DNA from: Bdellovibrionales bacterium
GTDB taxonomy: Bacteria > Bdellovibrionota > Bdellovibrionia > Bdellovibrionales > UBA1609
Assembly: GCA_019637855.1 (NCBI GenBank)
Contig: JAHBUX010000007.1
Coordinates: 103,211-167,210 of the forward strand
Direction: 5' to 3'
DNA: 64,000 bases
The notes under the pieces are model-generated. The model had not been told where the DNA came from, did no database searches, and saw nothing but the letters and a program-made list of their open reading frames with translations. Below are positions 19,666 through 27,411 of the stretch, in pieces. Position 1 is the first letter of the stretch, and every line of letters starts with the position of its first letter. Position numbers and translations under genes: made by a program.

Positions 19666-20475
19666 TTAGTCGCGACGACGCATCTGGAATTGCAAGGCCG
19701 CCGCCAAGAACAAGAGTGCGGCGCCAATGCCGACCATATTTCGGAACACAGGGGCGATCATGCCCACAATAATCACCAACGTTGCAGCCATGAGCGGGAT
19801 CTGCCACAGACGCGGGTACATGCGCGGAGCGCGAGTACCTAAAGCGCGGGGCGGGAGATAAGTCATCGCCAACGCCTGCACTTCACGTAGGCGCTTCGAA
19901 GTGATTTCGTCCTGAGGCATCAGCTTCTGCATCTGTGAGTACTGAGCGGCGGCATAAGCCAGATTGCGCTCGCGCTGACACACCCTCAGGAACTCGGTGT
20001 GCAAACCCTCGTTGCCGTAATCACCGACCAAACCCTTCCACAAAGTCGCTAAGTGCGACGAATGTGGCGGGATACCGTGCTCGCTGAACTCCATCTGACT
20101 TCTGTACTTCTCAACCAAAACACCGCAGCTCGGGCATTCGTTGCGACCCATCTCGATAGGCTTGAAGCACTTGGGGCACGGCTCTTTCTTAATGATCGGC
20201 GCTTTGGCCTTAACAGGTGTTTCTTTGACCTGAAGAGGCAAACCCATCACTTCACCGGTCAAATCCATCTCGGGCAGCGACATCCAAAAGCGCGTGCGAC
20301 ATTGAACGCACTCAAAGCGCGGCTTGGCCTCTTGGATGTCAGAAAATTGCACGAGGTAGAGCTTGCGGCAATGCGGGCAGCGCACACGCAGAGTTTCAGG
20401 TGCAGTTAATGGCGTCCGTTCCATTTCGCCGGCAGCAGACTTTGTAGTCTGATCGGCGCTTGTATCCACAGGCAT
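19666..20475 (-). CDS. Zinc-ribbon protein with C-terminal membrane anchor
   Basis: 269 residues with GGGAG 5 nt before the ATG. Near the N terminus is one zinc ribbon (CPHC ... CVQC), and near residue 98 a second (CPKC ... CPSC), each with paired CxxC knuckles. The middle is helical and charged. Two hydrophobic segments at the C terminus (IPLMAATLVIIVGMIAPVF and the segment MVGIGAALLFLAAALQF) anchor it in the inner membrane with the ribbons in the cytoplasm, followed by a basic tail QMRRRD. MJ0042-type zinc-finger proteins of this layout are common in deltaproteobacteria and Bdellovibrio, and their function is unknown. It is divergent from lnt, 36 nt apart. Confidence 0.75.
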   Translation of the reverse strand: MPVDTSADQTTKSAAGEMERTPLTAPETLRVRCPHCRKLYLVQFSDIQEAKPRFECVQCRTRFWMSLPEMDLTGEVMGLPLQVKETPVKAKAPIIKKEPCPKCFKPIEMGRNECPSCGVLVEKYRSQMEFSEHGIPPHSSHLATLWKGLVGDYGNEGLHTEFLRVCQRERNLAYAAAQYSQMQKLMPQDEITSKRLREVQALAMTYLPPRALGTRAPRMYPRLWQIPLMAATLVIIVGMIAPVFRNMVGIGAALLFLAAALQFQMRRRD

Positions 20476-20511
20476 CGTGACTCCCGTTGGCGGATATCTT
20501 AGCCTTGAGAT

Positions 20512-22074
20512 ATGAGAAACTCCCTCATGAAGTCTCCATATCTATTAAGTATAGTATCAGGATTACTCATCGGCACAAGTTATATTCCCTTCCCGCCGTG
20601 GGCGATTTTTTTCTGCTTCATCCCACTGTGGATCGCATGGCTCAAAGCTCCCACGCTGGCCCAAGTTTTCTGGACGGGCTGGATCACCCAATTCGTGTTG
20701 ACGCTGATCGGTTTCAATTGGGTTAGCTACACTGTGCATGAATTCGGTCACATGCCATGGGCCGTCTCCATCTTGCTACTGCTGGCCTTTGCCGGAATTT
20801 GCACCCTCTCCATTCCGCTCGCCGGAGTGGTGTGGTGGTTATTCGACCGCCAATTTCGCCTACAAGGTCACGCCCGCATCTTCGCGTTGGTGTGCTTTAT
20901 GTGCATCGGCGAGCGCACCTTCCCCATGCTCTTTGATTGGCACTTTGGCTACACTTGGCTGTGGGCGGGCTTTCCCGCCTTCCAGTGGGCCGACGCCATC
21001 GGCTTTATCGGCCTAAGCAACATCGGCCTGCTGTTTAACGGCCTGTTGTTGATTGCGCTTCTGCAATATCGCGATCACAAACGCTGGTGGCCCTGGGTGG
21101 CCACGCCTCTCATTGCGTTCATAATTCTCAATGTCACTGGTCACAACCACGGTCAGAACCTAGCCGCACCTGACAACAAACGCAGCTTCCTCATCGCCCA
21201 AGCCAATATCGGCAATGAAGAGAAGATCGTTGCCGAGAAGGGCGCCGCCGGCTTTCGCGATGTGGTCATCGACAGATTCCTCGCGCTGACGGAGGAAGGG
21301 GTCGTGGCTTCGGGGGGCAAAGTGGATTTTGCCGTCTGGCCTGAGACCGCCTTCCCCGATTTCATACGCGAGCCGACCATGTCCTCAGGCTACTCTTTCA
21401 AACTGCGCCAACGCCTCACTGGCCTCAACACCAAATTGATCACCGGCGGCTACGCCATTCAAAAAGAAACCGGTAAGTTCACCAACTCATTTTTTATCCT
21501 CAGCGCCCAAGGACAATGGTTGGCCGAGCCCTATCACAAGACCGTGCTCCTCGCCTTCGGCGAATATTTCCCTTTCGCCAACTGGTTCCCACGCCTGCGC
21601 AAGTGGTTCCCCGAAGTGGCGGACTTCGGCCGCGGCCCGGGCCCCACGGTCCTGCAAGCAGGTGATACTCGCATCGGAGCGCAGATCTGCTACGAAGGAC
21701 TGTTTGACTGGTTCAGCCGCGACTTGGCGCTTAAGGGCGCGCAAGTGATCGTCAATCTGACCAACGATTCTTGGTACGGCACCTGGATGCAACCCTATCA
21801 GCATTCTTATATGACCTACGCGCGCGCCATCGAAGTGCGACGACCGCTCGTACGCTCGACCAACACCGGAATTTCAGCGGTAGCCTTGGCCAGCGGGGAA
21901 ATTTTGGAACAATCGCCGATGAACCAAGCGTGGCAACATCTCTACGAGGTGCCGTTTGTCAGCGAGCCTCAGCCCACGGTTTTTATGACTTGGGGTTTTT
22001 GGCTGATTCCGGCTCTGATCGCTTTGACTTTGCTGTTGCTCCCGATACTGGCTTTCCGTCGCAAACAGTTGTAA
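20512..22074 (+). CDS. lnt: Apolipoprotein N-acyltransferase Lnt
   Basis: 520 residues, normal for Lnt. It has no clear Shine-Dalgarno sequence. Several transmembrane segments occupy residues 10-215, then a periplasmic nitrilase-like domain with the catalytic triad Glu278 (WPETAFPDFI), Lys343 (HKTVLLAFGEYFPF) and Cys393 (QICYEGLF), followed by NLTNDSWYGT and a last transmembrane segment. Lnt transfers an acyl chain to the N-terminal Cys of lipoproteins in the inner membrane, a step needed for Lol-dependent sorting; this fits the many lipoproteins in the window. mutS2 begins 9 nt after the stop. Confidence 0.95.
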   Translation: MRNSLMKSPYLLSIVSGLLIGTSYIPFPPWAIFFCFIPLWIAWLKAPTLAQVFWTGWITQFVLTLIGFNWVSYTVHEFGHMPWAVSILLLLAFAGICTLSIPLAGVVWWLFDRQFRLQGHARIFALVCFMCIGERTFPMLFDWHFGYTWLWAGFPAFQWADAIGFIGLSNIGLLFNGLLLIALLQYRDHKRWWPWVATPLIAFIILNVTGHNHGQNLAAPDNKRSFLIAQANIGNEEKIVAEKGAAGFRDVVIDRFLALTEEGVVASGGKVDFAVWPETAFPDFIREPTMSSGYSFKLRQRLTGLNTKLITGGYAIQKETGKFTNSFFILSAQGQWLAEPYHKTVLLAFGEYFPFANWFPRLRKWFPEVADFGRGPGPTVLQAGDTRIGAQICYEGLFDWFSRDLALKGAQVIVNLTNDSWYGTWMQPYQHSYMTYARAIEVRRPLVRSTNTGISAVALASGEILEQSPMNQAWQHLYEVPFVSEPQPTVFMTWGFWLIPALIALTLLLLPILAFRRKQL

Positions 22075-22083
22075 GCCTAAGGG

Positions 22084-24405
22084 ATGACCAACCTAGATTG
22101 GGACGAAATCCTTCAACGCCTTTCGAGTTTTGCCACCAGCCAAATGGGACGCGAGCGCCTGCAACGCTTGCAGCCCATGGACTCCCCTGAGGAGGCCACT
22201 CGTTCCTTCGACGAGATCAGCGAAGCCGTGCAGATTCTGGCCATGGGCCGCCGACCTTTTATGGAGAGCCTGGATCTTTACCCCCTCTGGCAACAACGCC
22301 TGAACAAAGGCGGAACTTTAAAGACAATGGAGTTGCGTGACCTACGTCACTTCTGCCTTGAGGTATTGGCCCTGCGTGAGATTTTAAAAGAGCATTCCAC
22401 GCCTTGGCCAAAAACGATGAGCGATGGCTTAATGGATGCCACCGAACCACTGTCAGCCATCGATCAGGTGATGACACCAGAAGGTGATATCCGCAGCGAT
22501 GCCAGCGAGACTTTGCATAAGCTGTTTCAAGAAAAGAACCAGGTCGTGCGCCAGACGCAGAACATTCTGGACAAACTCATTCGCCAACATGAGATGGAGC
22601 CGGTCCTCCAAGACCGCTACGTCACCAACCGCGAAGGCCGCTGGGTTTTACCCGTGCGCAGCGGAAAGCAGCACGTGTTTGATGGCATTATCCATGCCTC
22701 GAGCCAAAGCAAACAAACTGTATTTATGGAACCCAAAGAGATCATTCCGCTGAATAACCGCCTGCGCCAGATCGAGGTGGATATCGAGGAAGAGATCGAG
22801 CGCCTGATGCGCGAGCTGAGTGAGTACCTTCTCACCCGCATGCCCGAATTCGAAGTGGCGCAACGCCTGATGCTCGAGGCCGACAGTCGCTTTGCCCAAG
22901 CCCAGCTCGCCGCGCACATGCAAGCCACCGCCTGTCGTTTTGACGCGGAAGAAATGTACCTGAACGACTTAAAGCATCCCCTGCTCTTACTGGCCAATGT
23001 GGATGTGATTCCGAATACGGTGGAGCTGGATAAAAAACGTCGTATCCTGCTGCTCTCGGGTCCGAACGCCGGCGGTAAAACCGTTTTGCTGAAGGCTGTG
23101 GGTTTGGCAGCTCAGATGGCGCGCTGTGGGCTATTGATTGCCGCCGGCGAAGGCTCGCGTCTGCCGTTCTTTGAGCGCCTGCATGTGGCGGTCGGCGACT
23201 CACAAAGTGTGGATCAGCATCTTTCAACTTTCGCCGCGCACCTGCGCATTTTGAACGAAGCCGCGCAATCCAAGTCGGGCGCCACTTTGCTGTTGATCGA
23301 TGAGATCTGTGGTTCGACTGATCCAGAGGAAGGCACGGCCCTGGCGCGCGCCTTTATCCATGCCTTCGCACGCAACGGCAGCTTTGGTGTGATCACCTCA
23401 CACTTAGGTCCGCTGAAGCTGGGTTGGGACGCGTCGTCGGGCGTGATCAACGGCAGTCTTGAGTACGACTCGAAGTCAGGCAAGCCGACCTATATGTTTT
23501 TGATGGGTATTCCGGGCCAATCACTGGCCCTGCAGACGGCGCGACGCGTGGGCGTGGAAGCGCGCATCTTGGATGAAGCGGTGAATTTCTTAAGTCCGGA
23601 GATCAAGCAGTATCACACCGGCCTTGAGGAAGTGGAGCGTATCAAAGAAGATCTGCGCTTGCTCAAAGAGCACGTGCAAACCGAAAGCAAAGAGGCCAAG
23701 GCCGAAAAGAGCCGCTATGCCGCGCTCGCGCAGAAATTCGAGCGCGAGAAAGACAAGATGGTCGAACAGGCCGTGAAACGCGCCGAAAAAAAGATCGAAA
23801 CCATGATCGAGCACACCAAGGTCGAAGACGTGTTTCGCCGTCACGAACGCTTGGAGCAGATCAAACAGAGCATGCCCGAGATCGTCAAAGCTTCGACAGC
23901 TCCGAAAGCAAATGCGACTCAGATCGAAAGCGCTGACGACTTCGCGCGCGCCTACCCGCCGGGATCAAAAGTATTTGCACCTTCCATCGGTCGCGATGCC
24001 GTAATTCAAGGAAAACCGAATTCAAAAGGTGAAGTGGCGATTTTATCAGGACCGATGCGACTTATGGTGTCCTGGAGTCAGCTGAAACCGCCGCAGCAAG
24101 CGCAAAACCCCACTACCGAAATTGTACGCCGGGCGGGAGAGGTCACCTCGCCGTTGGACCAAGATCGCAATGTGGATCTGCGCGGACGCAACCTTGAAGA
24201 AGCGGTGCGCATGCTTGAAGAGCAGTTGGACACAGCCGCTTTGAATCAAGAAGCCCGCATCAAGATCGTGCACGGACACGGTACGGACACTCTGAAAAAG
24301 GGAATTAGAAACTACCTATCGCGCTCGGTATACGTGAAAAAGTGGAAAGCCGGAACCCCTGAAACCGGCGGGGACGGCGTGACCTGGGTGGAGCTGCGAG
24401 ACTGA
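22084..24405 (+). CDS. mutS2: Endonuclease MutS2 (MutS-like ATPase with Smr domain)
   Basis: 773 residues. The ATG is 9 nt after the lnt stop with AAGGG adjacent, so it is probably translationally coupled. It lacks the mismatch-binding domain of MutS1 and begins with the core/lever domain. Walker A is GPNAGGKT at 326-333, with ABC-type features downstream (LLIDEICGSTDPEEGTAL) and the VITSHLGPLK sensor. A long coiled coil follows (about 510-600), then the Smr nuclease domain from about 698 (VDLRGRNLEEAVRML, IVHGHGTDTLKKGIRNYLS). MutS2 acts in recombination control or in rescue of collided ribosomes, depending on species. Its stop codon lies in a long palindrome. Confidence 0.95.
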   Translation: MTNLDWDEILQRLSSFATSQMGRERLQRLQPMDSPEEATRSFDEISEAVQILAMGRRPFMESLDLYPLWQQRLNKGGTLKTMELRDLRHFCLEVLALREILKEHSTPWPKTMSDGLMDATEPLSAIDQVMTPEGDIRSDASETLHKLFQEKNQVVRQTQNILDKLIRQHEMEPVLQDRYVTNREGRWVLPVRSGKQHVFDGIIHASSQSKQTVFMEPKEIIPLNNRLRQIEVDIEEEIERLMRELSEYLLTRMPEFEVAQRLMLEADSRFAQAQLAAHMQATACRFDAEEMYLNDLKHPLLLLANVDVIPNTVELDKKRRILLLSGPNAGGKTVLLKAVGLAAQMARCGLLIAAGEGSRLPFFERLHVAVGDSQSVDQHLSTFAAHLRILNEAAQSKSGATLLLIDEICGSTDPEEGTALARAFIHAFARNGSFGVITSHLGPLKLGWDASSGVINGSLEYDSKSGKPTYMFLMGIPGQSLALQTARRVGVEARILDEAVNFLSPEIKQYHTGLEEVERIKEDLRLLKEHVQTESKEAKAEKSRYAALAQKFEREKDKMVEQAVKRAEKKIETMIEHTKVEDVFRRHERLEQIKQSMPEIVKASTAPKANATQIESADDFARAYPPGSKVFAPSIGRDAVIQGKPNSKGEVAILSGPMRLMVSWSQLKPPQQAQNPTTEIVRRAGEVTSPLDQDRNVDLRGRNLEEAVRMLEEQLDTAALNQEARIKIVHGHGTDTLKKGIRNYLSRSVYVKKWKAGTPETGGDGVTWVELRD

Positions 24406-24487
24406 AAGGTACCAGCTTCCTTTTTGGCATGCACTGCAGCCACTGTGTGGCGCAGTGCATGCCAAAAAGGAAGCTGGTACCTTTCAG
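24402..24487. terminator. Bidirectional palindromic terminator containing both stop codons
   Basis: Arms 24402-24437 and 24452-24487 pair perfectly over 36 bp; the 14-nt centre adds a further 5-bp GCCAC/GTGGC stem. The TGA of mutS2 (24403-24405) and the TGA of the opposing lipoprotein gene (24484-24486) are at mirror-image positions in the two arms. Each strand carries CTTTTTGG-type runs. It ends convergent transcription from both sides. Confidence 0.9.
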
Positions 24488-25314
24488 AACCGTGGAACCC
24501 TCACCACCGCCTGTTCGCGGGGATCGCACTCCAGAGCTCTACCCGGCAGCGTTTTTAAGCGTGAGATCATACAGGACTCCGAAACGCTGCGATCGCCCTC
24601 AACGCTCATCTCTTCGCGGCTACGCATTTCGGACCAAATCACATCGCCGCGCGCGAGGGAAAACAGCAAACGTCCCCACACCCGACTGTCAAAGCGCGCC
24701 GTCTTCACATTCGGAGGCAGCGCCAAACTCACCCCTCCCGACACTTCCATATCGGCACAATGACCACCCTCGCAGGAGACAATGTCCTTCAAGATTCCCA
24801 CCACAGAAAGTTTTAGCGGTATGGCTTCATGGCTCGAATACCATGTATGCTCCATGGTCCACGTGTCACCCACTTCGACCAAACGGCCGGGGATCGGCAA
24901 CGACGGGACAAAGTAAATGCTTTGCGGAGGATATTTACCCGCTTTTAGAACCTCACCATCGGCTTTCACCACAAACTCAATCTCTTCCTTCAACTCGGGG
25001 AACGCCAAATTATGTAGATCCAGCGTCCCGTCTTTCTCAACCGTCTTCACGACCGTTGCGATCTCGCCGTTCTTCACCGCCACGGTTTTGGTCTCAACGG
25101 TAAAATCCACCGACTCATAGCGATCATTGGTCAACTGCCCTTCGCTGAATTTCTGCGTGCGTGCATTGGAGTGATAAAGTGTAGCGAAAGTCTCGCCCGC
25201 GCGAGCATTGAACAGGATCTCCACCTGCTTAGGCACGGGGCCGCTCGCCTTTTTAGCGCTGGAACAGGCCGCAAAAACAAGAGTCGCAAAAACCAACAAA
25301 ATCGATTTGCTCAT
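24484..25314 (-). CDS. Putative lipoprotein
   Basis: 276 residues from the ATG that opens MSKSILLVFATLVFAAC, which has a clear lipobox (FAAC) at Cys17; the longer frame from 25353 adds an improbable leader. The mature protein is beta-rich, with repeated strand pairs (YESVDFTVETKTVAVKNG, EEIEFVVKADGEVLKAG, WTMEHTWYSSHEAIPLKLSV). A central CEGGHCADMEV pair may form a disulfide. The layout resembles DUF6263-like or LolA/LppX-fold proteins of unknown role, but I did not assign it. It is convergent with mutS2 and shares its terminator. Confidence 0.7.
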   Translation of the reverse strand: MSKSILLVFATLVFAACSSAKKASGPVPKQVEILFNARAGETFATLYHSNARTQKFSEGQLTNDRYESVDFTVETKTVAVKNGEIATVVKTVEKDGTLDLHNLAFPELKEEIEFVVKADGEVLKAGKYPPQSIYFVPSLPIPGRLVEVGDTWTMEHTWYSSHEAIPLKLSVVGILKDIVSCEGGHCADMEVSGGVSLALPPNVKTARFDSRVWGRLLFSLARGDVIWSEMRSREEMSVEGDRSVSESCMISRLKTLPGRALECDPREQAVVRVPRF

Positions 25315-25431
25315 GATTAAAAAGCCTAGCTCAGCGGCGACGTCACTGCACACGATTAACGCAATATGCTAGCGGCCATGGTGCGCAGATTGCACCCTGG
25401 TGGTCGGTTATCATGCTCAGGAGGTGAGCCC

Positions 25432-25773
25432 ATGGCTAATATTCCGATTCAAAAAGGCTCGTGGTCAGAATTCTTCCAAGACGTTTCCCGTAATTTGCAG
25501 AATCACCCCATCGATGTGGAGGTGGCGGGACGCGAATTCGGCGATCAATTCGAAGAGGAAGGGGTACGACTCGACGGCGTATCCTTCAATGAAAAAGACG
25601 ACCTGATATTTATTCACACCGACGATCTAGATCACGTGATCAATGGCCCGGCTGAGGTCAATGTGACCAGTCAAGGCTCGATCATCGAATGCGTAAGCGT
25701 TCGCGATAAGGACGGCAACGTCCACCTTGTCCACTTTCGCCAAGTGGCTCTGCTACCGTCTCGGCTCTTTTAG
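25432..25773 (+). CDS. Small acidic protein, DUF5335-like
   Basis: 113 residues. The ATG at 25432 has an ideal ribosome site (AGGAGGTGAGCCC) and replaces a longer frame beginning at 25366. The sequence begins with IPIQKGSWSEFFQDVSR, then a DVEVAGREFGDQFEEEGVRLDGVSFNEKDD segment split by short loops, and ends VHLVHFRQVALLP. This resembles DUF5335 proteins, small cytosolic proteins of unknown function often found near stress genes. The resemblance is by pattern only. It converges with the next gene, 3 nt between stops. Confidence 0.65.
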   Translation: MANIPIQKGSWSEFFQDVSRNLQNHPIDVEVAGREFGDQFEEEGVRLDGVSFNEKDDLIFIHTDDLDHVINGPAEVNVTSQGSIIECVSVRDKDGNVHLVHFRQVALLPSRLF

Positions 25774-25776
25774 GGA

Positions 25777-26592
25777 TTAGTGCGAGTTCTCCTGCACAAC
25801 CTCTTCGGCCTGCAGGTTTTCCCCATGGCGATAACGGTCCAACAGTCCCTTATCGCGCGTGGGGAAGGAAAACAGCAACGCATGGCTGCCGCTCGGCGCA
25901 TCCTCAACTGTAACCACGACGTAGGCAAATTCGTCGTCTTCGCTGAACTCCTTAATGAAACTCACCAAGACATTGCCTAACGTGTCACCGCTCCGCCAAA
26001 TCTCATCGGCGTCTTCCAAGGTCTCTTCACGGCAATCGGCAAACATATGGAATTCTTCTTCCGGAATGTCTTTATCACTGCGCAAAAGCAGCATGGCTTT
26101 GAACAAGCCGGCGGCCAAGTCATCACCTTCATGAAGTGCATCGCCTTCGATGGCGCCCAATTGCACGTCCGCATTGCTGCGTTGAAAAACCATTTGGCCA
26201 CGACGATAGCGCTCGACCAAATCGTTGTCGGTAGTGGGAAAATGTAAGTAAACAAAACTAGGTGTACTCTTGGTCAGGTAGCAAGCAGCCACGTGAAACA
26301 CGTCTTTGTCGAAACGACGGATATAGATGAACATGCGCTGTTCGCCGAGCGTGCTGGGGTCTTCCCAAACTTCATCCGGGTCATCGAGCAGCCGTTCGAG
26401 ATGCTTGTCGTACTTACCGAACTCGAGTTCTTCGATGTCGTTGGTTGAGCGCAGGCCAAAGAACTCACGTTCAAGAACCTGAATCTCTTTCTCGAAATGA
26501 GAATAAAGATCCTGCTCCGATTCAAAAACAAGGCCGTGCTCTTCATCGATGACGATGGGTTCGAGCACTCTTTTTTTAGAACTGCGACTCAT
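25777..26592 (-). CDS. Acidic cytosolic protein with internal duplication
   Basis: 271 residues from the ATG at 26590-26592, chosen because TATACT lies 6 nt before it; two in-frame ATGs upstream overlap that box. Two halves are similar: the first has DDPDEVWEDPSTLGEQ, a strand FIYIRRFDKDVFHVAACY, FVYLHFPTTDNDLVERYRRG; the second has EDADEIWRSGDTLGN, FIKEFSEDDEFAYVVVTVE, LLFSFPTRDKGLLDRYRHG. The conserved D-x-D-E-[VI]-W and FPT-D--L--RYR-G patterns mark each repeat. DPDEVW motifs also occur in PBECR-type nuclease-like domains, but I cannot confirm that link. No signal peptide. Confidence 0.75.
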   Translation of the reverse strand: MSRSSKKRVLEPIVIDEEHGLVFESEQDLYSHFEKEIQVLEREFFGLRSTNDIEELEFGKYDKHLERLLDDPDEVWEDPSTLGEQRMFIYIRRFDKDVFHVAACYLTKSTPSFVYLHFPTTDNDLVERYRRGQMVFQRSNADVQLGAIEGDALHEGDDLAAGLFKAMLLLRSDKDIPEEEFHMFADCREETLEDADEIWRSGDTLGNVLVSFIKEFSEDDEFAYVVVTVEDAPSGSHALLFSFPTRDKGLLDRYRHGENLQAEEVVQENSH

Positions 26593-26598
26593 GCCCAT

Positions 26599-26604
26599 AG
26601 TATA
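26599..26604 (-). promoter_or_regulatory. -10 box of a probable leaderless transcript
   Basis: TATACT on the minus strand, 6 nt before the ATG at 26592. The -35 region is poor. No Shine-Dalgarno sequence is present. Confidence 0.45.
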
Positions 26605-26735
26605 CACCATTCGCTTGTCTCAAACTGAGGCAGACAAAGGTCTTGCCTATCTTCAGGATAACGACCGAAGTCTGGTTAGTCAAATCGACGGGCTTTTCTC
26701 TTGCGCTATCAAAGATTTAACCCAAACATCTAGGT

Positions 26736-27059
26736 GTGAAAGAGCTTAGCATCAGTGACTCCCATCTCGACCAGATTGAGCATCTCCTCGCCCAAAGTAT
26801 GAATGGGATCCACCTCCTGTTCGACAATGAGACGATCGCCCGGATTCTCAAAACCCCGACCGAAGAACTCGAACTCTTCCACATGAAGAATCTCGATAAA
26901 ATACAGGATCTCTTCACCACCTTCATACAGAAGGCTTCCTTCCAAGAAAAACAGCTCTATTTAGATACGCTCGACAGCGAGTCCTACGAAATGCTCCTGC
27001 GTACCTACTTTCACATTGTCGAGAATTCGCTGTTCACCGCAGACTCCATCCGTCATTAA
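26736..27059 (+). CDS. Hypothetical helical protein
   Basis: 107 residues from a GTG at 26736 with only a short AGG near it. The product is acidic and almost wholly helical by composition (HLDQIEHLLAQSMNGIHLL, LELFHMKNLDKIQDLFTTF, EKQLYLDTLDSESYEMLL), with no signal or membrane segment. It leads a same-strand run with the 81-residue exported protein and the coiled-coil Hsp20 gene. No family recognised. Confidence 0.55.
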   Translation: MKELSISDSHLDQIEHLLAQSMNGIHLLFDNETIARILKTPTEELELFHMKNLDKIQDLFTTFIQKASFQEKQLYLDTLDSESYEMLLRTYFHIVENSLFTADSIRH

Positions 27060-27087
27060 GCGACAGAGTTCCGCCGATACGATTTCT

Positions 27088-27333
27088 ATGAAACTCTTTT
27101 TGGTCCTGCTAGGCCTAAGCACTAACGCTTGGGCTGAATACCGCGCCTTTGAACTGGTCATCGTCGACTCGGCAACGGGCCAGGAACGCATTGAAATTTC
27201 GACACTGACTCCGGCGCAGTACCGCCAGTTTCACGCCGTTAAGTCCACGGAAAGCGTGAGTTATCGCGCCACTTGGATGTGCCGCGGTTCGACCGCCCAC
27301 CGCGCCCGGACCTGCCCGAACCCCAAACAATAG
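27088..27333 (+). CDS. Small exported protein
   Basis: 81 residues from the ATG at 27088 (MKLFLVLLGLSTNAWAEYRAF), a classic signal peptide with cleavage after AWA; the longer frame from 27016 overlaps the previous gene and is rejected. The mature 65 residues contain VIVDSATGQERIE, TLTPAQYRQFHAV, and two Cys (WMCRGSTAH, RTCPNP) that could form a disulfide. Many Bdellovibrio genomes have comparable short secreted proteins; function unknown. It lies 28 nt after the previous gene. Confidence 0.6.
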   Translation: MKLFLVLLGLSTNAWAEYRAFELVIVDSATGQERIEISTLTPAQYRQFHAVKSTESVSYRATWMCRGSTAHRARTCPNPKQ

Positions 27334-27411
27334 ACCGGTTGCACGCGCAAACTGGCATAACGCGCACGTTATCGATGATAATATTGAACGTGATGACCAG
27401 GAGGGTCTGCC

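Noticed and set aside
24429..25103. 224-codon plus-strand frame across the convergent palindrome
   Set aside because: It would run antisense through the lipoprotein gene and starts inside a terminator stem; composition is Pro/Arg/Ser-rich as in shadow frames.
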